From contig PBOG01000100.1 of assembly GCA_002724245.1 (NCBI GenBank), forward strand, positions 17,941 through 81,940: a DNA stretch of 64,000 nucleotides, in the 5' to 3' direction. This DNA comes from Planctomycetaceae bacterium. GTDB lineage: Bacteria > Planctomycetota > Planctomycetia > Pirellulales > Pirellulaceae. The notes beneath the pieces were generated by a model. It was not told the origin of the DNA. It was given only the letters and a program-made list of their open reading frames with translations, and searched no databases. The translations under genes were made by a program, and so were the position numbers. Every line of letters starts with the position of its first letter. Position 1 is the stretch's first letter. Positions 38,101 to 46,158 of the stretch are shown here, piece after piece.

Positions 38101-40702
38101 GGGTGCCAGTACCCAGGCAGATGCCGCCCGCGCCATCGCCAGGCTACTCAGTAGCCAACAGGACCACCGAGTCCGCAGTGCCGCGTTCCATTCCGCCTCG
38201 ACGGGCAACCTGCGGCAGGTTGTACAGGGCTTCAGGCTTCTGCCGACCCAGCAGCAATCACTGCGTACCTGGCACCAGCTACTGGAAACCACGGCCCGGG
38301 CAGCGGACGCGACGACCGTTCGTGACGTTGTCATCACACACCTTCCCGACATGCACACGCTCACCCAGGTGAAAGACGCGGTGCCCTGGACACTCGTCTT
38401 GAATGCCCTTGACGCACGGGCAACATCGAACGGATTTGTAGAGACAATTGGAGGCGCTCCGAAAACAGAACACGTTTTTCGCGCCGCGCTGACGACGCTC
38501 CAGGACTCCACCCGCGAGGAGCCCGAATACCGCGCCGCTTTCTCACTACTGGGACGCGCCTTTGGGCCCTATTCCCAGCGGATCCTTTCCCACATGGACG
38601 ACCGGAAGCATTTTTCGGCATCAAGGCGAGCTGCCGCGCTGGTCGATTTCGTATCGCCCCGTTTTTCCCTGTCGCTGCAGCAAGCCGCAGTGGCTGCCGT
38701 CACATCAACAACCGCTGCGGACGCGCCGGAGCTACTACTGGGTACCTATGCCTCACTGAGCGGACTGGTGCGGGTTGAGGTACTCGATGCGTTGCTCAGC
38801 CAGCGCGGTGGGCCAACAGCACTGCTGTCGGCAATAGACAGACAAATCGTACGTGCCGACCACCTGAATGTCAGCCAACGTAACAAGTTGCTGGGCAATG
38901 GCGCAGCCACTGTGCGTGACACTGCAGCACGGCTGCTGGGTGCGACCAACAAGTCAAGTCGCAGTGCCATCGTCACCGCACATCTGCCGGCAACCAGGCT
39001 AGCGGGGTCCATTGATCAAGGGCGTCTGGTGTTCCGCAAACGCTGTGCCTCCTGTCATCGCCTGGAAGATCACGGGCACGTGGTCGGTCCAGACCTCGCC
39101 GCGCTCACCAATCGCGATCCTCAGTGGTTACTGACCACAATTCTGGACCCCAACAAGGAGGTCGATGCGCGGTATCTCGCGTGGACCGCAATCACCCACA
39201 GAGGCCGAACCATGACCGGGATGATTGTTGAAGAAACCGCGACCACCATCCGTCTGCGCGAGGCGGGTGGAAAAGAACATCTCATCAAGCGTAACGAGCT
39301 CGATCGATTCCAGTCGTCGCGCAAGTCCGTCATGCCCGAGGGTCTCGAACGCGAACTGTCACAACAAGATTTGAGTGATGTGATCGCCTACCTGACAAGC
39401 TTCGTTTCTCCCCCCAAAACATTCTCCGGGAATATGCCGCAGCTGGTCGCGCCCGAGGGTTCAGGGGTCTTCCGCCTCACTGCCGCCACAGCAGAAATCC
39501 GCGGTACCCATATTCGGTTTGAATCCCCTTATGACAATATCGGCTACTGGCACCATCAAACCGACACGGTCACATGGCGCGTGGACGTGGCGCAGTCCGG
39601 TCGGTTTGACGTCTATCTGAATGCATCCTGTGACGATCAGGCCGCAGGCAACTCTTTCCGGATTGAGGGAATGGCAGAAGTCATTACGGGAAAAGTCGAC
39701 AGTACAGGCGGCTGGCAACACTACCGCCAGTACCGGACAGGCACCGCGCAGCTGACTGCCGGACGCCATGTGATTACCGTCCGCGCTGCGGCGCCCATTC
39801 AGCGCGCCTTGTTCGATCTACGCGAGCTACAACTGGTACCTGTCGGACAAAAGCCCAACTTCCCCAGGACCAGCTCGCGGCAAACCGCGCTGCCGCGCCG
39901 GGCACATCAAATCGCACCCTTCCTGCTCGATGATGCGCAACCGACCGACCGGCGGCAGCAGGTCATCGACCAGCGGCCCGGACTGGGCCCAGCCATCATC
40001 AGTCAACTCGTCTCCGATCTCGATGCGGGGGATACCATCGACGAATACCGACGCATTCCCTGGATCTGGCGAGTTGCCATCGCGGTTGCCAGGCGTGACG
40101 ACGGTGGCGAGATCCGCGACGTCCTGGAAATGGCGGTCCCATCCGCCAGCGAACCACTGCGCGACTGGCAAGCTGTGGTACTGGGTGGTGGACTCATCAA
40201 TGGAGCCACGCAAATTGGCGTCTGGCCGAACAAACGACTCAACGAAATTCTGGTCGGTCTGCCTGCAGTAAAAGCTACCTGGCCAGAAACGCTGCAAAAG
40301 TCCGTGCGCATGTCTGAAAATCCGCGCATCCGCACAGGTACACGTTACGACGCGCTGCGTATGGTTGCCTTGCTGGATCCGTCACAAGCGATTCCACACT
40401 TGCAAAAATATCTTGGCCCAAAGACACCAACCGAACTCCAGATGGGCGCGGTCAGCGGCCTGGTTGATGTCGAGTCACCGGATTCCACCCAGTTACTGAT
40501 CGGTGCCCTGTCTTATCTGGCAGGCCGTAATCGTCAGCTCGCTCTGGAAGGACTGTTGCGCACCGAGCTGCGCAGTGACGCACTGGCAAAGCACATCAAA
40601 TCAGGGCAGCTGACGCTCACCGAAAACGAATTCCTGACCTTGCGCAATCACCCGCTGGCAACCGTTCGTAAACACTTCGAGGCGCTGGATATCCAGAAAT
40701 AG
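35171..40702 (+). CDS. ceramidase-like domain fused to a PVC-type heme-binding propeller/HEAT/cytochrome c/CBM protein
   Basis: 1843 residues from ATG 35171 (the frame is open to 35069), signal peptide to about residue 23. Part 1 (about 25-440) is a neutral/alkaline non-lysosomal ceramidase N-terminal domain: VGVSRVDITPDYAIRLNG, FTHSHCTPKVNG, YGCHCVTLSFNQISGDWAGY and VSIGAGSDQNP, the zinc-site blocks of that family. Part 2 (about 475-840) is a Piru_Ver-type propeller with DPVAIDFGPDGRLWVAEMNDY and a DTDADGYF calcium-type loop, then WIVDMYRYVIEHSRWIP. Part 3 (about 850-1270) is HEAT-like. Part 4 is cytochrome c with CASCH at 1292 and MPEGLERELSQQDLSDVIAYL. Part 5 (about 1420-1560) is a CBM6-like sandwich. 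Part 6 is a further helical repeat to the end. Each half exists separately in planctomycetes; the fusion is unusual. Confidence 0.88.
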   Translation: MNKQLLAMSIVLLLVSNHSTQANDVYQVGVSRVDITPDYAIRLNGFGNRRQESVGVSQHIYAKSLAISETGDAAAPPLVLVTLDSLGIRQTMVDEVARRLMTSHQLPAANLVVTFTHSHCTPKVNGASDNIFSEPVPAAHQQHIDRYTKELTDRITQVAQQALDAMKPAHLAWAIGTVTFAQNRRSANGPVDHDLPMLVVRDTNTSQPRAVYVSYGCHCVTLSFNQISGDWAGYAAQMIERQFPGAVALVSIGAGSDQNPASGVTGDKVEVAASQGLQIAAEVQRLLAGELKPISGPPRAVRRQIALPLETPPTREQLVAQSKAGGAHGYNALTQLQRLDGGQPLIKEVDYRIQTWTFGDSLCMTFLAGEVCVDYAHRLKLELNRERFWLNAYSNDFGCYIPSERLLAEGGYGGGAEMPYFALPSIFQSGLEQKIVDEVQSQVPESFHVPAGTQGVPAKSPQDSLRCMQTAPNLRIVLAAAEPDVKDPVAIDFGPDGRLWVAEMNDYGHDVYASFPPTSRVRWLRDTDADGYFETAGTFLEGLRFPTDVKVWRDGLLICDAPDILWARDRDADGKADQVDTLFTGFEVRNAQARVNSLRFGLDNWIYGAGGLFGGEITSTRTGETVDCRNRDFRLNPDTGVIQAVSGRTQQGRCRNDWGDWFGCSNGALLTPIAADDDYQRRNPDAVLAPFHVFSTNAEALRLYPPDDLVTFELSGAPGRATAACGIGIYRDVALGDDFQNDAFTCEPVHQAVHRIDFQASHDTFIGRRGVGEKSREFLSSTDRWFRPVQVRTGPDGALWIVDMYRYVIEHSRWIPQSSLNDLDIYAGQGRGRIYRILPRQSQEPPTPQPVIPNLTALTDAQLATAIDSSNGTTRDLAHQLLLWRQAKNVAPDLRHVAIDSQLSAARIQALAALDGLGKLTPDDINRALQSQRAEVQRFAVKLSEPWLNETPALRAAVVQLTATESLRLRRQVALSLGASTQADAARAIARLLSSQQDHRVRSAAFHSASTGNLRQVVQGFRLLPTQQQSLRTWHQLLETTARAADATTVRDVVITHLPDMHTLTQVKDAVPWTLVLNALDARATSNGFVETIGGAPKTEHVFRAALTTLQDSTREEPEYRAAFSLLGRAFGPYSQRILSHMDDRKHFSASRRAAALVDFVSPRFSLSLQQAAVAAVTSTTAADAPELLLGTYASLSGLVRVEVLDALLSQRGGPTALLSAIDRQIVRADHLNVSQRNKLLGNGAATVRDTAARLLGATNKSSRSAIVTAHLPATRLAGSIDQGRLVFRKRCASCHRLEDHGHVVGPDLAALTNRDPQWLLTTILDPNKEVDARYLAWTAITHRGRTMTGMIVEETATTIRLREAGGKEHLIKRNELDRFQSSRKSVMPEGLERELSQQDLSDVIAYLTSFVSPPKTFSGNMPQLVAPEGSGVFRLTAATAEIRGTHIRFESPYDNIGYWHHQTDTVTWRVDVAQSGRFDVYLNASCDDQAAGNSFRIEGMAEVITGKVDSTGGWQHYRQYRTGTAQLTAGRHVITVRAAAPIQRALFDLRELQLVPVGQKPNFPRTSSRQTALPRRAHQIAPFLLDDAQPTDRRQQVIDQRPGLGPAIISQLVSDLDAGDTIDEYRRIPWIWRVAIAVARRDDGGEIRDVLEMAVPSASEPLRDWQAVVLGGGLINGATQIGVWPNKRLNEILVGLPAVKATWPETLQKSVRMSENPRIRTGTRYDALRMVALLDPSQAIPHLQKYLGPKTPTELQMGAVSGLVDVESPDSTQLLIGALSYLAGRNRQLALEGLLRTELRSDALAKHIKSGQLTLTENEFLTLRNHPLATVRKHFEALDIQK

Positions 40703-40875
40703 CTTGTGCAACACACTGTTTCTGATCGCAGCTGTGTTCTCGTGGCATCTGAACAGCTCCACAAGTATTGCCTGTCAGGGCAAGGAGTAGACCGCACCGC
40801 TGAGATTCGCGCGGGTGTCAATACTGCCGGCAAGTGGCAAAATCGGAACCGTTCGCCGACTGCAGTCGTATCTGG

Positions 40876-41994
40876 CTAGGGCATCAGAACGGCTTCCATC
40901 AGACCAATCTTCTGGTGGCGGGGTGGCTGGTTGTCTTCGCCAGCGTACCAGGTACGGACACGGTCGTTGACGAAGATCAGCTGGCTCGCGTGGACCGAAT
41001 GGTTCGCACCCCTGCCCGCCGATCCAAAATTTCCCGGTGGTGGTGGTCCCAGTACGGGGCGGCCGTTGTTCAGTTGGCGAAAATGGAACCCGTCATCACT
41101 CACCGCCGAATACGTTTTCCATTCGTTGCCAACGTCACCGCAGTAGAGCAAGAAGTAGCGGCTGCCATCGAAATGGACACTGGGGCCTAATTGACCCTGC
41201 TGGCCACCGCGTAATCCGGAGATCGGCTGACCGTCAAACAAGCGTTTCCAATGGATTCCGTCGGAACTCTCGGCCAATGCTAAACGATGACTGCCGTTGT
41301 ACGCGCCATACCACATTCGGAAAACGTGTCGCTCTGCCTCTGCGATGTGCAGGATGTGCATACCCGTGACTTGCAGGCTATCCACGGTTCCTTTTTTCCC
41401 CAGCTGCATGACCGGCCGTCCCCCGTTTTCGCGTTTCCAATGCACCCCATCGACGCTGCTAGCCAGGCACATCTGCTCAACCCGCACGTGCGGCGGGACA
41501 ATCTCCAGATCTTTCCCCGACCGACCGTCGATCGCCCCGTACCACATCAGAAAACGCTTGCCGACTTTGAGCACGTAGGGGTGGGACAAACCGCGGTGAT
41601 CCGCAGTGCCGGCCGCTCCCACCTGAAGCACGGGTTGGCCTTCATTCAGCAGGGTCCAATGGACCCCGTCGCGACTGGTCGCGCCTCCAATCTGCTCGAT
41701 GACCCCGTAAGGATACCGGGTGTCGGTTGTGAGCTGGCCCCCGGTGAACCACATCCAATAGGTCCTCCCGTCGTAGACCACCGTCGGGGAACCGATATAG
41801 CGATCGTTCCAGCTGCCCGCCCGGCCGGTACCAAGGCAGGCACCCTTTCCGGCAGAACCACCGACTCGCTGAAAAACAGCCTGCTCCAGTTGTCGAACCG
41901 AGGCGACCTCAGCTGCTCTCGAAGTCATGTACCCGATCCACAGTTGCAGACTGACACCGATCAGAAAGGAATAACTCCGACTGGTTCTGTGCAT
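40876..41994 (-). CDS. GH32/GH43-like beta-propeller protein
   Basis: 372 residues from ATG 41994; a GTG at 41997 is also possible, and a GGGAGG ribosome site lies 9 bases from the ATG. The signal peptide (SYSFLIGVSLQLWIGYMTSRAA) is Sec-like. The body repeats the pattern seen at 7950: SPTVVYDGRTYWMWFTGG, GGATSRDGVHWTLLNEGQPVLQVG, SHPYVLKVGKRFLMWYGA, LASSVDGVHWKRENGGRPVMQLG, FRMWYGAYNGSHRLALAESSDGIHWKR, and a last blade with RTWYAGEDNQPPRHQKIGL. This makes a five-bladed glycosyl hydrolase-like propeller. It lies convergent to the ceramidase fusion, 173 bp away. Substrate not identified. Confidence 0.8.
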   Translation of the reverse strand: MHRTSRSYSFLIGVSLQLWIGYMTSRAAEVASVRQLEQAVFQRVGGSAGKGACLGTGRAGSWNDRYIGSPTVVYDGRTYWMWFTGGQLTTDTRYPYGVIEQIGGATSRDGVHWTLLNEGQPVLQVGAAGTADHRGLSHPYVLKVGKRFLMWYGAIDGRSGKDLEIVPPHVRVEQMCLASSVDGVHWKRENGGRPVMQLGKKGTVDSLQVTGMHILHIAEAERHVFRMWYGAYNGSHRLALAESSDGIHWKRLFDGQPISGLRGGQQGQLGPSVHFDGSRYFLLYCGDVGNEWKTYSAVSDDGFHFRQLNNGRPVLGPPPPGNFGSAGRGANHSVHASQLIFVNDRVRTWYAGEDNQPPRHQKIGLMEAVLMP

Positions 41995-42461
41995 CACGGA
42001 AGACCTCCCTTAGATACCGAATTACCGCTGTTATTTGATCTCGCTTGTACCGGTCACACCACTCACAAACGAATGCCAGACAGAACGGTACAAGTGGCAA
42101 GTCCGCCTGACGCGACCTCTGACCGGAAACCTTTTGCCAGTCTATTATAGGAAGATTTCGGTACCGACTCGTGGGATCTGTTGATCCATGAGCGCAAGCC
42201 CATTTCGTACAAGCCTGCCGCGCGCGTGGCGGCTGAGGAGGTTCTCCCGGAGCCGGTCTAGAGAGTCCAACCCGGTGGACCACAGCGGATCTTTCTGGTT
42301 ACTCGGCGTCGTCCATTGGGAAACAGGTATCTAGCTGACCTGACCTGACCTGCCAAAAAACAGCCCCATCGCAGAGTCATTTTCTGACTCAAACTTGTAG
42401 ACTTGGTACAGTGGCTTTGTCCGCCGCCAACGCTTCCCTCCAACACGTGGACCCCGACCAT
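41995..42461. other. divergent intergenic region (about 465 bp)
   Basis: Upstream of two divergent exported proteins, so promoter-bearing. It contains a CTGAC triplet repeat at 42335-42349, followed by an A-run at 42355-42360. If the metalloprotease starts at GTG 42411 the gap is 413 bp. No RNA gene or protein-like frame was seen. Confidence 0.5.
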
Positions 42462-43814
42462 ATGTCCGGCACACCTGCTACGCCCCATGTTTCGTATTGC
42501 CAGCGGCGTACCAACACAGACCGTGCCCTCGAAGCGCTACTCATATGTTGCCTGATTGCATTGTGCGGTGACGGCACCACAGCCGCCGCGCCAACAACTC
42601 TCCCATTTGACTGGTCCACGGTCGACTCCCAACCAGAGCAGGCCGCGCACATCTTGCGCCAGCTACGGGCCTGGCGCAAACCGGATCCGGCGCGCGGCAA
42701 GAAATACTTGCGCGTGGTTTATTTCCATCCTCAAGACCGACAACCACTCAAAGGCCACATCGATCGCTGGCATCACATCATGGCCGATATTCGCCAGTTC
42801 TATCGCGATGAGATGCGCACGCTGGGCTATGGAGATGTCACACTTGCACTAGAACAAGATCAGGGCAAACTCAAACTTCATCAGGTACGGGGGACGGCCA
42901 ACGATGATGGCAGCTATTCGTATCGGTCCGGCAATCGAATCTACAACGAAATCGTGAAAGTCCTGGCCCAGAAAGGAATCGACGCGCAGCGCGAAACGCT
43001 TCTGATCGTCTGTGGACTTTCCCGCACCGAGGACAAAAAGGTCACAATCTACTCGCCCTACTACGGAATGGGTGCCGACCACACGAAAGGCATTTGCTTT
43101 GTGGCGGACTCAGATTGGCTGACGATCGCAGGGCTCAAGCCCGACCCACAAGGTCTGGTACTGCAGGTTAAAGAGCACCGCGGGTACGAACCTTTCAGCC
43201 TGGCGCGGTTCAATACCACATACATCGGGGGAACGATCCATGAGCTGGGTCATGGCTTGTCACTACCCCATAACCACGCCACTCAAGGGGAAGCGAAACG
43301 CGGTACCGCCTTGATGGGCGCCGGCAACTACACCTATCGCCAGGAATGGCGCCAGGAGGGCAAAGGTTCCTTCCTCACCCATGCGCATGCAATCCGGTTA
43401 CTGGTTCACCCGCTCTTCAGTGGCACCGCACAACAGGCCGATCAATCGCCGGACCTACAATTGACATCACTGCGCGTATCTTTTGACGACAACCACATCC
43501 ATGTGCGCGGAACGCTGCGAGCCAAGATCCCAGCAGTTGCGATGATCGCCTACAACGACCGCGAAAACCCAGGCCAACAAAGATATCAGGTCAATAATGA
43601 TTACGATGCCACGACCTGGTCATCGGTCGTCAACTCGCAACAGGAATTCTGGATTCGAGTTGGCGATCTCCAGGACGGAAACCATCAATTGCGGCTCGTC
43701 TGCGTACATGCCAACGGGTCAGCGGTCACCCATCGGCTGCATTACACGATGACGGACGGAATACCAGATTTCGATCGCACGCAGCGAGACATCGCCAACA
43801 CGACGACGCCCTGA
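42462..43814 (+). CDS. secreted zinc metalloprotease with HExxHxxxxxH motif
   Basis: 450 residues from ATG 42462; GTG 42411 would give 467. A hydrophobic leader (ALEALLICCLIALCGDGTTAAA) marks export. The catalytic segment GTIHELGHGLSLPHNHA near residue 265 carries the extended metzincin zinc motif with three His and the Glu general base; about 25 residues on, TALMGAGNYTY contains a Met that could be the metzincin Met-turn. Upstream, YLRVVYFHPQDRQPLKGHIDRW and MADIRQFYRDEMRTLGYGD are the typical start of the protease domain. The last 110 residues (LTSLRVSFDDNHIHVRGTL) look like an Ig or sandwich domain. It is followed after 103 bp by a second metalloprotease-like gene. Specificity unknown. Confidence 0.75.
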   Translation: MSGTPATPHVSYCQRRTNTDRALEALLICCLIALCGDGTTAAAPTTLPFDWSTVDSQPEQAAHILRQLRAWRKPDPARGKKYLRVVYFHPQDRQPLKGHIDRWHHIMADIRQFYRDEMRTLGYGDVTLALEQDQGKLKLHQVRGTANDDGSYSYRSGNRIYNEIVKVLAQKGIDAQRETLLIVCGLSRTEDKKVTIYSPYYGMGADHTKGICFVADSDWLTIAGLKPDPQGLVLQVKEHRGYEPFSLARFNTTYIGGTIHELGHGLSLPHNHATQGEAKRGTALMGAGNYTYRQEWRQEGKGSFLTHAHAIRLLVHPLFSGTAQQADQSPDLQLTSLRVSFDDNHIHVRGTLRAKIPAVAMIAYNDRENPGQQRYQVNNDYDATTWSSVVNSQQEFWIRVGDLQDGNHQLRLVCVHANGSAVTHRLHYTMTDGIPDFDRTQRDIANTTTP

Positions 43815-43917
43815 TCTGGGCGCATCGGCGCCATTTCGACCGTTTTCCGCTTCTGTTCACCGCACTCGATCGCGACGGACCTTTGAGACAGCACCGCCAA
43901 TCGACAGGATCTACTGG

Positions 43918-45795
43918 ATGAGCAGACTCCTCATCATCACAACGCTTGTGTCCCTGCTGATCGATCAACAGACAATTGCACAAACGCAACAGAACGAGCG
44001 CATCCAGAATGGCCGTATTGTGGTTCAGGAAACCCTGATGCTGGAAGGTACGGTCGCCTCGATCAGACCTGGCCGTCTGAGCCTCAAGGACCGCAGTGGG
44101 AAGCTCTGGAATGTGCTGGTCGCGCCAGCGGGTCGCGATGTGGTGACACTCGCCAGTGGCCAGCGCCTGCGTTTTCCAGCAGACATACAAATTGTCGGAA
44201 GCTACCCGGCCAAAAAACTTCAAGCGGGTCAGATCTTGCGCTTCCAGGGCGCTGTCAACCGTTTGGGAAAAACACAAGGCCCTCTCCAGACACTCCAACT
44301 CGTCAGCGATGAAACCGTCACGACTGGCATCAAAGTCTTGCAGGCTGCACGGAAAGCCAACGAATATTCAGAGTGCGAAATCGTGGGCAATTTCATCCGT
44401 AGTTCCAAGGGTCGGCTGTTCGTGCGGATTCCAGCCAAGAATGGGTTTACGCGGCGCTCGACACTTTCTTTTGCGATGGCCGACAACTTCAGGGCCGAAC
44501 TGCGCACTGCCGATCCGAGTCGGGCGCGGGCCGGGGCCAAGGTCATCCAATTGGAGGTGGTCCGACTGAACACGAAAGACCTGGTTGCCAAAACGCTTCG
44601 TGTGGAAATCAACGCGCTGACAAGCCGAGCGGAAACACTCGATGAACGGCTGAAAAACAAGTACAGCCATTTATCTGACGCCCGGCGGCAACCCCGCATA
44701 GTGCGATCGCCACGCTTCACGTTCATGACCGATATTTCCGACCGGCAAGCGAAGATCCTGCTCGATAAGCTCGAAACCATGGCCACCTTGCTCACCAGAT
44801 ATTTTGGGCGCGGGCCCAAGACTCGGATGGAAGGATTTATTGTCAGCGACCTGAGTGTGTGGCCAGAGGGTGTCCTTACAGAACCGGCCGGAATTGCCAA
44901 GATACGAGAAGGTGCTGGAATTTGTTTCACCAGTTCACTCGGGAACCAGCGTCGCGCCACGCTGTACGCCTGTGACGACCATGGGGTCATCCAACACGAG
45001 TGTACGCATGGATTTTGCAGTCTTACTTTTGGATCCACAGGCCCTACCTGGCTGGCGGAAGGAATTGCAGAACTGGGACAGTACTGGAAACTGGGACAAA
45101 CCGCAGTCGATATCAATCCCCGGGTACTGGCGTATCTGCAACAAGCAAAGCCGAAAAAAACACTGCTGGATATTGCCGTACCAGGCAACGTGCCAGCCGG
45201 GGGTTGGCGCGACTACGCCTGGCGGTGGGCGCTGTGCCACATGCTGGCCCATAACCCCAACTACGCGACGCGCTTCAAGCCACTGGCCATTGCCTTGATG
45301 CAACGCACAGAAGGCGTCAGCTTTACCAGCGTCTACGGCCCACTGGCACCACAAATTTCCTTCGAATACAGCCTGTTCCTGCAACACATGGAGTTGGGGT
45401 ATCGGGCGGACTTGTGCGCGTGGCAATGGAACACCAAGTTCAGACGACTCAAGGCACAACAACGCGCACAAGCCAAAATCAAGGCCGCCTACAGCTGGCA
45501 AGCCAGTGGCGTCACGCTGCAGCAGGGAATCTCGTATGACCTAGCGGCCACTGGCACCTGGGCACTCGAACAAGACGGCACCCGCTACGACGCTGATGGC
45601 GATGACACGGGGCGGGGGACACTCATTGGCTGTCTGTTCCGTGATTATCGGCTCTCGCCGGTCATGACTCTGGGATCGTCCTCCACATTCCGCGCGCCTT
45701 CGGACGGGCAGCTCTTTCTACGCTGCCAAGACAACTTCAACGCCCTTGGCGATAATGCGGGCGAGATCGTCGTGCATCTGCGACGTTCACCGTAG
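43918..45795 (+). CDS. secreted gluzincin-like metallopeptidase with C-terminal LecA-like lectin domain
   Basis: 625 residues, signal peptide to about residue 21. The first 230 residues are strand-rich (LEGTVASIRPGRLSLKDRSGK), perhaps OB-like. The peptidase part (about 260-480) has FTFMTDISDRQAKILLDKLETMATLL, then VIQHECTHGFCSLTFG with HExxH near 358, and WLAEGIAELGQYW about 20 residues later, which supplies the third, glutamate zinc ligand of gluzincins. The C-terminal 115 residues (VTLQQGISYDLAATGTWAL; RYDADGDDTGRGTLIGCLF; SDGQLFLRCQDNFNALGDNAGEI) strongly resemble the calcium-dependent galactose lectin PA-IL/LecA fold, including acidic and Asn residues near the end. Probably a protease targeted to glycosylated substrate or surface. 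Confidence 0.75.
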   Translation: MSRLLIITTLVSLLIDQQTIAQTQQNERIQNGRIVVQETLMLEGTVASIRPGRLSLKDRSGKLWNVLVAPAGRDVVTLASGQRLRFPADIQIVGSYPAKKLQAGQILRFQGAVNRLGKTQGPLQTLQLVSDETVTTGIKVLQAARKANEYSECEIVGNFIRSSKGRLFVRIPAKNGFTRRSTLSFAMADNFRAELRTADPSRARAGAKVIQLEVVRLNTKDLVAKTLRVEINALTSRAETLDERLKNKYSHLSDARRQPRIVRSPRFTFMTDISDRQAKILLDKLETMATLLTRYFGRGPKTRMEGFIVSDLSVWPEGVLTEPAGIAKIREGAGICFTSSLGNQRRATLYACDDHGVIQHECTHGFCSLTFGSTGPTWLAEGIAELGQYWKLGQTAVDINPRVLAYLQQAKPKKTLLDIAVPGNVPAGGWRDYAWRWALCHMLAHNPNYATRFKPLAIALMQRTEGVSFTSVYGPLAPQISFEYSLFLQHMELGYRADLCAWQWNTKFRRLKAQQRAQAKIKAAYSWQASGVTLQQGISYDLAATGTWALEQDGTRYDADGDDTGRGTLIGCLFRDYRLSPVMTLGSSSTFRAPSDGQLFLRCQDNFNALGDNAGEIVVHLRRSP

Positions 45796-46158
45796 TGAAT
45801 GATCCCGCCTTAGACCATCTCGCAGCAACACTGTCAGCCACCAGCCGACAGAGTCGCCCGTACGCACCGAGCGTGACTGGCAGCGCGACGACGAAGGCCA
45901 CCGGTAGCACTGCAGGAAAAGAAAACAAGACTGCCAGTATGGCGTGGTAGAACCGCCGCAGTCGCCTGTGCAAGACAGTCCGCCCAGGCAGCCACAGACT
46001 ATCAGGCAACCCACTTGACGTAACCTGGATCTTTTCGGGTACCTGAGATTTCTTTGTCGTGGGAGATCACATCGCCAGCAGATGTTGGCTAGAATCATCA
46101 GGGTTGGGTTATGCGTTATTGCTACAAAACTATCTGTTTTATTGATGAAAGAACCACT
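45796..46158. other. intergenic region (363 bp), nothing recognised
   Basis: Separates the lectin-tailed peptidase from the SMP-30-like gene. Two minus-strand frames (45737-46009 and 45787-46098) overlap each other and the preceding gene; one has a hydrophobic stretch but neither has a family or ribosome site. The 80 bases before 46159 are A/T-richer than the surroundings, consistent with a promoter for the next gene. Confidence 0.45.

Noticed and set aside
41287..42150. Plus-strand open frame of 287 codons
   Set aside because: Antisense to the GH43-like gene, which has a strong ribosome site and blade motifs.
42335..42352. CTGAC repeated three times
   Set aside because: Too short to be called a functional repeat; mentioned only in the gap description.
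44229..45188. Minus-strand open frame of 319 codons
   Set aside because: Ser/Arg-rich shadow over the HECTHGF metallopeptidase gene.
45737..46098. Two overlapping minus-strand frames, one with a hydrophobic stretch
   Set aside because: No ribosome site, no family, and they overlap the end of the lectin-tailed peptidase gene.
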